From NCBI GenBank assembly GCA_037176845.1, contig JAYKXP010000109.1, positions 100,684 through 164,683 on the forward strand: a stretch of DNA of 64,000 nucleotides, in the 5' to 3' direction. A program made the translations under genes and the position numbers. The notes under the pieces were generated by a model that was not told the DNA's origin, made no database searches, and saw nothing but the letters and a program-made list of their open reading frames with translations. Every line of letters starts with the position of its first letter. The stretch's first letter is position 1. This document shows, piece after piece, positions 46,271-57,599 of this stretch. This DNA comes from Paramarasmius palmivorus. Its lineage: Eukaryota > Basidiomycota > Agaricomycetes > Agaricales > Marasmiaceae.

Positions 46271-49200
46271 ATCATCTGGAAGATCCAGAACTCTTCTTTG
46301 GAAGATTTTGTCATACCTTCACAATAACCAGTGCATCCTCGGGCCCAGCAACTCTACTCTATCGTACCTCCGTCGCACTCTGATCACGGCCTCCCTGTCT
46401 CTTCGGTGAGGCATGGGAGACACTCCAGCCTCCTGTAATAACCAAACATACCTTGAGTTCCATACACACACATCCACGGCGACACTTCCCTTGAACTCGC
46501 GACGCGCACTCGCCACCGCACATGATTCTTTCATGTACAATCCAACTCTTGGCCTAATCGTCACTCCGCCGCAACGTGCAACCTTCCCTACTCGTCCTCT
46601 TCCTTCGCTCCGAGCTGTACACGCCTTCGGGTCCTCTCGCAACCGCATCGATCTCCAATGTATCTGTCGCACTGCATAGGATAAGGAGTTCATTTCCAGC
46701 GGCGACAAGCTGGAGCATGGAGAATAGGTATTAGTGAACGGTGTCAACCTGGCTGTTGTGGCTGTAAAGAACCGTGTCTGATGCGAGTGGTGAGTACTTT
46801 TTGAAGTTTTTCCATACCCTAATCTCTGGCTTACGTTTCATAGGTGTCTACTCCAGGATTTCCTCCCCATCCCCTCCACCAGGACCCCATAGCCAAGTCA
46901 CACATTGCCTAGCTAGACAGCTGCTTCAATTCCAAGTTCGCCCAACCAAGCTGCAGTATGCATCAACGAGGTACTGGGAAGACAGATATCGTCCCTCACG
47001 ATTCTCTCGCTAGTGCGACTACGCCGACACCCATTGCTACCGCGACAGATGAACCACTCCCTTTCTCAGCTCAGCCTCGGAACCCATTCTTGAGCATCGT
47101 CGCTCACTACGTTTCGGACCCACGTTCGTGTTACTCTCCCAGCTCTAGCTCTTGTCCAAAGCGAGGTAACAACCCCAATCCGCCGAACGACAATGTACGC
47201 GGTGGGATATTGGCTCTAGACAGGATTAGTTGGATGGCAAAGGTTTTAGCGAGCAATAATATGAGGGACTATGCCGACGCTGATTGAGGTATGTCGTCGT
47301 TCAAACTTTCTTCGCTGAAATCGTTTCGTCTCTCTGATAGTCCCTGTATCCAGCGCAGACAGCGAAACATTGAGACCTCTCACGTCGGTCGATGGCCAAC
47401 CCTTCAAGCTTCAAGTCGACCTCAACCTACTACCTGGAACACTGCCAGGACACTATTCGCTGCTCATCTACCTCGATCAGTCGAATCGCGTAGCGCATTA
47501 TACCCCCGTAGTCATCCCACGCCGCCAGAAACCTCGATTGGGCACCCAGCACTCAAAACATCAGGCGAATCCTTCGTGACCGGTCATACCTCTTCCATTT
47601 CCCCCCGCGTTCCATATACAGCTCCCGAACGCAACACTATCGTATGTGCTGGAACGACATATCCGATAATTCTAGACCCGCATTCCTTCTCGCTGATACC
47701 AGCCTGCCAATCAGCCTTCTCGCGGCCTCCCGGATAAAGGAAGTTTCCATGCCTTCCTTCGCACTATGTGCTCGAACGGGTGTGTCTATCGCACGAGAGA
47801 GTGGTGAGTTCTTTTACGTCCGTAACGTCACCTCGATTCTCAGGTTTCAGATACCGCCGCCTTAGGTCCTACTCGATATGATGCCTTGATTTCGATTGAT
47901 CAGGTACCTGACAAGTCAATGCAGGCTTCGTCTTGTCTTTCGCCGGTCGTTCCAGAGCAAAGTGGTGTTTCCTCGCCTTCGATAGTGAATGTTGTTACCT
48001 ATATGTCCGTTTATCATCACATCTCAGTTGTCCTTCGTGGTGTAATGTATGATTTCCATATTTGCTAATCTATGAAAGCCTTGAACTCCAAGCTAGTGTT
48101 GGGATAGTTACGAGCGATAACCAAGCTCACAATTCACAGTGACCGCTTCCATATCTCGGGGCTAAAGGGTCTTGAAAATCTCAGTTTTAGTTCGGATCGA
48201 GGAGCGGCGGAGATCCTTTCGTGCACACGCCTTTTACTTCGACTTCGTGTCGAGCTGGAAATTGGCTGGTAAGGATGAATCTTATCTCGTTCGCCAATCC
48301 CAGTCATATAAAAGACGCGGCCTGCGGTGCCAGGGGCAATGCGGTTTCGGTTGCAGATTCAGAAATCGTTACACTCATGATAGAAGGAGCGGTTAAACCA
48401 GTGTAGGCCTAAGAAAGGCTTGGATCGGCCCGTGTTTAAGGTTAATCGATAATCTATGCAGGACACTCACGTTGTCTCACTTATCATCCTTCTGTCAAGA
48501 GAAGTCTGACGAAACGAACGTACCTCAAACGTGACGACCACGAAGACTTGAAATCAAAATCCGAGCTCGCTAGAAATATCGACAAACCCTTGGGCGTTTT
48601 TCCCGGCTGTCATCGCTTATCTTTTACACAATCGTTCATATTTTCTTCGGCATCCAATATCTACATATTGTGTGCTATACAAAGCGCCCTAACGTCGAAG
48701 AACCGGTTCCCACTCTGCCCACCTACTTAATACTGGCCTGGGATCGTTGTGAGTTGGCTTGGGGACACTTTGGGTGTTCGATTGCGCATGCTGTCTCGTC
48801 AGCACGAAGAGGAAAGGTTTGGATTTATCTCCTTGTTGAGTATAACGACTGTAGCGTGGTCTGAATGCTGGAAATTCGCCTTGACAGTTGTTCCTCGTTC
48901 GGTAGCCGTCTTCCCTGAGCTTCAATGACAGCATATCAGAATGTAGATGACATGACCGAGCCTACTGGATGATGACGCCGCAACAAGAATGAAAAAAAGT
49001 CGAAGGGTAGCGATAGAAGCGTAAGCCATGCGTACCTCAAACAAAGTTTCATGCGAACGCAACTTCACCGACCAGGTATATTCATTTTCTATCCCATAGA
49101 GCACTTCACAGGTTTTTAGCATGATTCGCTGACGATGAACCAAGGGAGATCGACTGCATGCGTTAGTGGCGAAGCTGGCGGAATATCAAGATGAATCGGA

Positions 49201-50069
49201 AACGTGCCGTGCAGTAACAGAATCATGTCTCGTCTGAAAACCATCTCAACAGCAAGATGATGTATAGTGCGTACAAAGGTTATTATGACACGAAGATACC
49301 ACGGCATAACATACCAGTTTGGTACGGGGACTCTTCTATACTGATGCATGTCCGCTAGACTGCAACAAGACCCTCGAGATCTCTGAGAATCGCACGATAT
49401 CACCTTGGGGTTCCCCTTCCGAATAAAACACAAAAGATATGGATATCGGAGAGGCTCAGCGTAACAGTGTTGGGAGACGAAACGACCGCACCTCTTCATA
49501 GTATTATTTCGAAATGATCATTCACTCTGGGGAAGTAATCGAACGATTTCCAGACTGAGCATTTGGGAGCGGAGTTGACGAGAACGAGCTGGTTATCGCA
49601 AATGTTTCGGTTCAACGGATTGACCGTTCAATTGGGGAAGGACGAGAATAAATCTTAGGGAAGGCCGGTTTTTGCAAGGAAAAAATGGAAAATTGTACCA
49701 TTGTCCATAGTAAAGGGATAACGATTTTGACATGGCACGGAAGCGGGTAAGAGACATGTATCCGTTTCCATCGAAAACGAGCCTGTCAATAAGATGGAAC
49801 TGGCAGATATCGGGACATTAAGGTAGGAAAATAGAGAAGTTATCCGAAAACGCACCATAGACCCTCAAGCGAATGCCGATATACCTCTCTTTCACTCCGG
49901 TCAACAGAACCGAGTCTCTATCCTTTAACGCCGAAGATTGCACCTGTAAGAGAAAGTCAGAAGTGATCTTGGTTTTTGAGGGTTGACTGATTGACTGAGC
50001 ATAGGTTCATCGACGCACCGGAGGCTACCCGACGAAGGAGTCAGGAGAGGTCAGGAGCAAAGAGGTGAT

Positions 50070-50340
50070 AGGGCGTCGGCGTCAATTGACAAACGCTCAA
50101 TTTGACCCTAACCCAACTTGCCGTATTTGGCTGCAACAAACAGACTCGACTCTTCACCAACGACGACCTCGATGGACTTGGACTTTACGAAAGCGCTTAC
50201 ACCTCGAAGGACTTACCAGCCGAAATATACGATAGAAATACGCACCTCTGGAGAATTTTAACGCGGATGGTCGGTTGGAAAATTTCTGGGAGCATGGTGA
50301 ACTATCCGGTGAGTAGCGATTTTTCTCACTTTACTATCTC
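50070..50340 (+). repeat. Diverged duplicate block C2
   Basis: Longer open version of block C1. The frame from 50102 reads MTLTQLAVFGCNKQTRLFTN, then DDLDGLGLYESAYTSKDLPA and HLWRILTRMVGWKISGSMV before GGTGAGT. It resembles an exon of an unknown gene. The offset to C1 is about 4.1 kb, similar to the B1-B2 offset. Confidence 0.55.
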
Positions 50341-53333
50341 ACTCCCTGACACCCAAATAACGTCTAGATAATGCTCCTCCACCCCAAATCTGACAAAAGG
50401 CCTATTAGTTCCGCCTAATGCACCAGAAACTGGCGATCCCTAGGCCTCCGCATCACCACATCGCCCACGCCATCCCACGACGACTACTCATCTCAAGCCG
50501 GTTTCAGCTAAAACTCCACCGCTTGGCCGTCGGCTATCGACTCCCCTCCGCTGTCTGTTCCCTCCCGCAACCAGACCTACAGCTGCCTCCAAACCCACAG
50601 CTACCTCCAAACATCACCCATGAAAAACTCCGTACGCTGACATCGACAAGCCGCTACTCTTCACATGTGTACGCATCCCTTTCCCTATAAGGAGCTTCTA
50701 CGTCTCCTTCCCTTAACCTTACATCACCCCTTCCATCCCTTCCGCCACGACACCCGGTACACATCACGCAGCGATTCATTGTTCTGACAGGCAAGGATGA
50801 GCAATTTCGCCTACGGAGGTCACTTTGAGAACACGCCTGTCATCCTGCATGAAAGATCGATATCCTGTATGCTTGGTGAGTTTTCATCAGCCCGTTTCCA
50901 CATCATGAGCTCACCATCGGTCGTTTCGAAACTAGAACTTTGACAGCATGGCTCATCTACACCGTACCCCAGCGCCCCATTTCCCTTAATGGTTCACCAC
51001 CTCGAGGCTTCATTGCTCGATGCCAACTGCTAATGGCTAAGGCAAGCATATCGTCTCGGTTTCTCAGGTTTTCGTTACCAAAGCGCAAGATCAGGATGGT
51101 TATGCGGTCAAGGTGCTAGCGTTGTAGGATGGAGGCTTTGGACCGGACATTATGGTACGTCACTCTTCTTTGCGCTATGCAATAGATCTTGAGCTCTAAT
51201 ATTTCACCTAGCCCACATCCTTCTGTCTGAAGATTATGGTCCTCCGACTCCTGACCTACATCAAGATCACCCTAGCACCTCTTTCACGTCCCCAGTACTC
51301 CCCATGAAAGACTCGGAGATCCGAGAAAACTCGCCCAGAAGGATCAACATCGAACGCGTCATCTTCGCTCGGAGAGTCGATATGCGTTCCGGATAAGGCA
51401 GGACAATTATCGTCGGATTCTCGCAGATAGGCGGAGCATACGGTCAAGGAGACGTTGTCGGTTGACTAGTGGTTTCCGTTGTGGTATAGATGTACGTGTT
51501 GATTTCTATGATATGGGCGTTGGTGATGTCTTGCAGGAAGGTGTCGTATAATACGTAAAAGACGTTCTTCGGCTTGCCCGGTAGCGAAGACAGCGTATCC
51601 ACAGCATGCCTTGTACACGCTCCCTTGATGAATACTATTCAGAATAGATGTGTTCCCCAGGAATGGATTACCGAGAGCCCTGATAACGTCTGATAAGTAT
51701 AGGCTGCCATTTTGGGGCTTCTTATATTGACCCGATCGATGTCTACGAATGCTTTTTCCGATTGACAGGGCTCGTATCAACTATTTTGGTAGTGGTGCCG
51801 ACATCACTACTATTTGGCTTCTACGCGAATCGTCAATGACTCGAGTCAACCCAACTTCATTATAGAGTTCTCACATTTGGGTACTTGCATGGCTCTCGGT
51901 CCTTGTAGGAAACCCCGCAGAACGTTCCCTTGACTATCCCGTCTATGAAAGTCCAGACAATGTTACATAGCCCAATCAAAAGATAGGCTCAATAAAAGAA
52001 CGCGGCCATAGAATGTGAGGGGCCTCCTCCGAGTCAGGATATTTGCTCGTCTCATCTCGGCCTTCCAATTTTATGATCATGCATTCTGTACGTTTTTCAG
52101 AGCATGAACAGGGATCGCAGACAGAACGACCTCATATTCTGGTCGATTGTCAAGCCGACGACGAGAATAATCCTGTTTAGCTCTTCAAATCGCGTTCTCT
52201 TCTGTGCCTATGGAGTCTCCATTACGCAGAACTAGCAATCACTTTTGACCCCTCGGGATGGTTTCCTTGTAGTATTGTCTACTTGCACTGCTTTTTTGAT
52301 GAGGTGCAATGCGTTGGTTGATGCTCAATCAAGTGCTGTGCGCTTTCTTCGGATTGTCTCGGTGCTCAAGTACTGATGTTCATTTGTCCAGCTTTAAGGA
52401 TGTACATGATAGTCGACGTTCTCTGCAGTGATACGTACAGAGAATTATCTCAATGCAGTCCTCGTGTCAACGTTCTATCCCTGATTGATTCGCAGGACCG
52501 ATTTTCACATCCACAAGGCATAGTTGTGCATGTGATTCTGCGTGATGAGCCCTTCTTGCGGCCACCTTTCTCTTCCAAATACCTAGGTTCCACTCTCGGA
52601 AGAAATTCACCTCAACCCCTATGCCTACTCTCAAGGACGGGTTCCTCCGACAGTGAAGGCCCCATCTAACGCCCCATCTAACATGCACTTCCTTCGTACC
52701 ACCTTTGTTGGCTTGGAAGAGTGAAAATCATGTGTCAGGCGTAGTCAAGCTCCCACCACCACTAACTAAGCCTTGAAATACTGAGCTCGGACCTAGACTG
52801 AAGTGGAATCCACGAGTTCGCATTTATACCAAAAAAAGGGGTACTCTCACTTGCCAATACTACCATATCCCACGTCCCCATCGTCGCCGTGTTGAGATCT
52901 ACGAACACAAGAGTGACTTCGGCTCAAAAAGATACATCTGGCACCGCATCTAACACGATTCCCGTTATCCTTAAAAGGGTCTATATTAATATTTCTATCA
53001 TTCTTAACTCCAAAATATCGTCTCAGGTCCACGCTGAGACGGGACTGAAAATTCCTGACACTCGAACCCGAACTTTCATTCGAAAGATCAACGCGACATA
53101 CAAGAGTCGTGAATTTTATATTTCTACATTCCACCTGCTAAGTACTACCCGTCGTCCCACATATGTGCCTCCTGATGATCATAGCATCGCCCTTGATGCC
53201 CCAACTACTGCATCAAGATAATCAGCATTTCGGGAACGGTATCATCACCATCAAATATAAAAACTTTCAGCAGCCGCTTGCTATTGCAACTTGAACCCCT
53301 TCCTTCTGCCCATCGGCTTCCTTGTAGGGTGAA

Positions 53334-54071
53334 ATGGCAGCCGATGTTGTTCTTATAATTGATGCTGATAAAAAGATCCTCACTGGAACTGACCTGTACG
53401 TCCTGCAACAAGCGGGCTGGTACGGCGGAAATGGAATATCTTCTCAGGGAATCAATACCACGTTTTACGGTGTGCACAGTTTATTCTCATATCCCTACAG
53501 CGCTATTTAACGATACTTTCCAAATTCAAGGTACATCACTTGCAATAATAGGAAATACATGGGGAAATTACACCTCTACGATGCGCGTCGACGACACCGA
53601 GCACATGATAACATCATACCACGGCCACTATACCCAGTGGTACCGAACTCCTTCTCTATCCGACGGAAACCATACCTTGATATTCACCGACTTTGGAGTC
53701 ACGCACCGTTATGTCGATTATTTCCTCGTAACAGCCGGTGATACTACACCTCTCCCAGGGAAAACCATAGTTGTTGATGACGCAATTACCAACGAGATAT
53801 GGTACACTGGACAATGGAAGGAAACATTAAATAAAACATACATAACGAAATCGCCCCAAGGCGCCAGAGCTCAGGCATTGATGAACACTACGCATATCAC
53901 TAGCAACGTCGGGGATTCGTTCGAGTTTCAATTTGCTGGTACGTGCCTGATTACTTTGTTCTTGATACACACGATGATATTCAATACCAGGGTTATCGAT
54001 TTCCGTCTATGGGTCAATACAGTCATTTGACAACACTTCAACGATCACCTTGACATTTGACTTGGATGGCT
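53334..54071 (+). pseudogene. Jelly-roll-like ectodomain gene, truncated at the palindrome field
   Basis: Start ATG 53334 (MAADVVLIIDADKKILTGTD) and QQAGWYGGNGISSQGINTT, then a very short 31-bp intron, then FNDTFQIQGTSLAIIGNTWG, HYTQWYRTPSLSDGNHTLIF, VDYFLVTAGDTTPLPGKTIV, DDAITNEIWYTG, and after a GTACGT intron GLSISVYGSIQSFDNTSTIT, LTFDLDG. This matches the widespread basidiomycete extracellular beta-sandwich proteins with two similar halves, normally followed by more strands, a Ser/Thr stalk, a TM helix and a tail. Here the homology ends at about 54071 in TAGGGT-type repeat sequence. No stalk or TM segment is found, so the gene is truncated at its 3' end. Confidence 0.7.
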
Positions 54072-54200
54072 TAGGGTTATTAGGTGGACCTAGGGTCGAT
54101 GCTAGGGTCGACATCGACCCTAGGGTACTTGGTTGTGTGCTAGGGTAGGGGAAGGGGACTTACGGGTAGTGCTGGCTAGGGTATAGTAGGGTATTGGGGA
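54072..54200 (+). repeat. Degenerate TAGGGT motifs with a 13-bp hairpin
   Basis: The hexamer TAGGGT (or CTAGGGT) occurs about seven times among unrelated bases. A perfect 13-bp inverted repeat with a 10-base spacer lies at 54089-54101 and 54112-54124. This forms the left edge of the palindrome field. Confidence 0.65.
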
Positions 54201-54828
54201 CTTGGATATTTTTCCTGGCAAAGTTTGGTTAGTGCAAAAGTTGTTCATCCACGAGGATATGTGTTTGATGAACGTACCGTGTGATTTTTTTTTTCGAACT
54301 GGAGACAAGTGTACTTATGCGTCGTAGACGATAGAGGGAGAGGAAGGCAGAACATACCGTGGGAATGTAATGTTCAGCTGCACAATCCATCGTCTACGAC
54401 GCACAAGTGTGCAGGCAAGCACCGTGGGAGTTCTAATATGCTCAATCAACATCCAGGCATCGTCCACGACGATGCCTGTGTAGACTGAGCACTTAATACA
54501 TCTTTACCCGAGTCTGATGAATTTCTATCAGACTCGAGTAAAGATATGTCAACATGCGAAGCCGATAGCATACTCATCCGTCGTAGACGCATGAGTGATG
54601 AACCTATCATGTTACCGTTAGTACGTAGACATAATAACTTAACAAGAATAAACGTTAATAAACTATTAAAAAAGAAGCACACATCACTAAAACATTTATT
54701 GACAGAGACAAGCACTTACCTCGTAAATATAAGCTAACCGCTCTTTACATTCGTTTGTTGACAACAAATAGCTACTACCCAATAGATTCGTCGTAGACGA
54801 AGATGGGATACGAGGTTGCATGAGGTAA

Positions 54829-54893
54829 GTGGCAGTGAACCTGGTCCGTCCCACGCTCGGCAAAAGCGTGGGACGGACCAGGTTCACTGCCAC
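54829..54893. repeat. 29-bp perfect inverted repeat, 7-base loop
   Basis: Arms 54829-54857 and 54865-54893 are exactly complementary (GTGGCAGTGAACCTGGTCCG at the outer end). The loop is CGGCAAA. It is the longest palindrome in the field, and both strands read the same peptide-like string (AVNLVRPTL). Confidence 0.92.
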
Positions 54894-55896
54894 AGGGCGC
54901 TCAACCTGCATCCATTCGTCAACGACGAATGGATGCAAGCTGAGCGCTGGAACATTTTTACTCGAGCCTGATGGAATTCATCAGACTCGAGTAAAGGTAG
55001 CAAAGCATCCGATCCCAATGTGCACACACACCTCGTCGTAGACGAGGACTGGAATCGTTACCAGAGTAAAGGTAACAAATTACAGAGCGTAGCATTGTAT
55101 AGGCTAAGCTGTGTACATTGCTACTTTAATTCTTCACCCCACACACCGATTCCTATGGCGAGTCAAGATGAACGATTCATGATCGAACCGTCATTGCTAA
55201 AATGACGGTTCGTGGAGCGTTCGTTGGGAATCCTTGAGGTCTAACCGACAGTCGGCGTTGAGTGCGGCAAAAATGTTTTGGAGAGTGGGGACGATACTCT
55301 CGACAGCGGCGATGTGTTGCCGCTCGAGAGTGAGTGGTAGCCGTAGTAGTTGGGTGTGGGGTAGAAGGACTTTCTCCATATACGCAGAGGCTGCTTAAGG
55401 GCACGGGAATGATCTGGGTGCGAGGAGAATGGGTTGGGACTTGGTAGTATTCTTGTTTGTTGTTGATGTTGTGGTCGTGATTGTCGAATGCAGTGTCGAT
55501 GAGCAGCGGGTGCAGGGGTACTGGGTATTGACGTTGGGGATAACAGCGATGGGGTAATTAACTTCTTCTGGTTGTCGCGGTATTGTTATTGACGTTGATG
55601 ACAGGTTGGTGGCTGGACGGAGAGACGAACGCGTAAGAACAGAAAATTTTAAGTTGATAATCACGCACCTTGGTTACCATTTTTTCCTCTATCTGATCCT
55701 GCCAATGGTTCTTAAGCCCGATATAATGATCCTATGAATAATAGTTTAGTTGTAGAAGGGAAGTAATAGAAGGGAGAACCTACCGTTGCATCGTCGGCGA
55801 CGATGGTGAAGGGAGAGAGAGTGAGAGAAGGGATGTGACATGATAGTCACATCCCTGGAAAGGAACCGTTCGTCTTAGACAAACGGTTCCTTCCTC

Positions 55897-56063
55897 GGGC
55901 GCTACGTATCGAAAATTATTGGATACGAAGCGCCCGATGCTACCCTGTCCCATCGCACCCTTCGTCATAGACGAAGACCGGCGCTTCGTATCCAAAAATA
56001 TTGGATGCAAAGCGCCCACACCAAACCAGCGCTTCGTATCCAAAATTATTGGATACGAAGCGC
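55897..56063. repeat. Three related hairpins with A/T loops
   Basis: Three copies of one hairpin: 55897-55935, 55980-56016 and 56029-56063. The shared arm is GGCGCTTCGTATCC with a loop such as AAAATTATT. The third copy has a perfect 15-bp stem; the first two have one or two mismatches. Confidence 0.85.
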
Positions 56064-56950
56064 CCATTCCTCACGTCTTGACAGCCGCCGCATTCCTCTA
56101 CCTTAATAGAGGAACGGCCGGACGCCTACCTTAATAGAGCGTCCGCGGCGTCGACGTAGAGGATTTCTGCGGCTTCAAGTCCACGGGAGAAGTATCATAT
56201 CTAAATATATAAAAGTAATGTATATTAGTCGTAGAAAATGAAAAGATCAGAACAGAAGACTTACCGTGAGCATGGTTGCGGGGCATAGTGGTGGTGAGAA
56301 GGAAAGAGCGGGTGTGACACAAATTCACACCCGCGGTGAGGTTAACGGCGACAGAGGCAGCATTCGTCAAGGACGAATGCTGCAGTACACTGACGGCGCC
56401 CGTCTCACACCTACCTAACATTCACCAGAAGCAATCTAATAGCCTCTGGAACGCGAGGACGACGAAACCATCGTCCTCTATGTACCCAGAGGCTAAGTGA
56501 GCTGTGGTGAGTGTTCGGAAAGGTAGAGGCAGGGGAAATGGTGAAGAAGACGGCGGCGTGAAAAAAAAGGCATCGGCGAGCGTGGCCGATGCCAAATTCT
56601 GAGTTCCGTGTACCAGAGTACCGTGTACTTATACACGGCGTGTCTGGTGCGTGGGTGGTTGCGGTGGTGTGGCGGAGATGGCGGAGAAGAGGCATCAGCG
56701 ATTTACGCTGATGCCAGAGTAGGGACTTGCCACTCAAAGAACCCCCAGAACGAGTATCCTGGGGTCTTTGAGTGTTATTGCTGGAGAGGGGGAGATGTAG
56801 TCCGTGTTGACGGACATCCGCGGTCGTTTGCGATCGGTTGCATTCTGTGGGACGCGGGATTGGTATCGTGGATGTCGGTGGGTTCTTGGTACCACCAGAT
56901 GGGTGCTGTACGGCGAGGATATCATTTAGAAAAACAACAGAAATTAGTAG

Positions 56951-57112
56951 GTTAGTTAGGGTTAGGGTTAGGGGTTAGGGGTTAGGGTTAGGGTTAGGGG
57001 TTAGGGGTTAGGGGTTAGGGGTTAGGGGTTAGGGGTTAGGGTTAGGGGTTAGGGGTTAGGGTTAGGGGTTAGGGGTTAGGGTTAGGGGTTAGGGGTTAGG
57101 GGTTAGGGGTTA
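56951..57112 (+). repeat. Interstitial telomere-type array (TTAGGG/TTAGGGG)
   Basis: About 162 bp of uninterrupted mixed units, mostly TTAGGGG with some TTAGGG, G-rich strand on plus. The orientation is that of a right-hand chromosome end, yet unique sequence continues on the right from 57113. It directly adjoins the palindrome field on its left. About 23 units by eye. Confidence 0.95.
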
Positions 57113-57599
57113 CTTGTCGATAATGGAGCGGCTTCTCTCGAACCGAGACATTGAAGTATGAGAGGCTTCTGGCGACCGTGATTTTGTTTGGGCAAACGGA
57201 ATTGGGGGCGTGGTGCATTGTATATGGGTGATCGCCTGCTGTCTGCGTCATTATTTTTCCTCTTTTCTGCACCTCTATACCTCGATCCTCAACACCCCGA
57301 AAGGCGGAATCGCATACGTTGGCGTTGTATCGCTGAACCGTCCACATCAGGAGCGGGGAAGAAAGACAGGGCGGAAAGGATAGGGAGTTTTGGTTCGAGG
57401 GGAGTTGGACATGGAAAGAGTTCTGCGGGTTCTACGTATGAGTTGTCGTATTTGAGTTGGCACGGGTTGGTAATGAATCGCTCTCTAGCGCGCTTTCCTA
57501 CTTTGCATTCTGCGGTAGACCCTGCTAATGGTTCGCCGGTAAGAGTCGTAGCAATGGACTTCTGGGATGGCGATGGCTTCCATTGTGATTTGACGGTCG

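Larger units (their letters stand above)
44592..53333. other. Gene-poor stretch with one diverged duplication
   Basis: About 8.7 kb without a gene I can support. Frames such as 47370-47579 (TLRPLTSVDGQPFKLQVDLN) look somewhat protein-like but are isolated. Blocks near 45940-46270 and 50070-50340 are diverged copies. A few telomere-like GACCCTAACCC hexamers occur at the start of each copy (45980 and 50104). No tRNA, rRNA or transposase recognised. Confidence 0.35.
54089..56774. repeat. Field of more than twenty short palindromes (hairpin cluster)
   Basis: Inverted repeats with 6-29 bp arms and loops of 1-11 bases, read directly. Class I shares the core CGTC-NNN-GACG: 54320, 54391, 54454-54478, 54572-54596, 54787-54801, 54907-54937, 55031-55047, 55789-55805, 55860-55892, 55960-55976, 56357-56383. 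Others: 54501-54544, 54753-54767, 54829-54893 (29-bp arms), 54957-54995, 55184-55212, 55296-55331, 55830-55855, 55897-55935, 55980-56016, 56029-56063, 56093-56114, 56120-56144, 56308-56334, 56440-56495 (nested), 56569-56593, 56621-56638, 56691-56715, 56731-56774. The rest of the window has nothing like this density. Confidence 0.88.

Noticed and set aside
54829..54893. 29-bp palindrome as a bacterial-type terminator or tRNA-like fold
   Set aside because: Eukaryotic context, no U-run, no cloverleaf features.
54089..56774. Palindrome field as inserted mitochondrial DNA
   Set aside because: No mitochondrial gene is recognisable in or beside it, and GT-AG splice-like signals fit nuclear DNA better; kept only as an analogy to mitochondrial double-hairpin elements.
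54072..57112. Palindrome field as a CRISPR array
   Set aside because: Repeat arms differ between units, spacing is irregular, no spacer pattern or cas genes, and the organism is a eukaryote.
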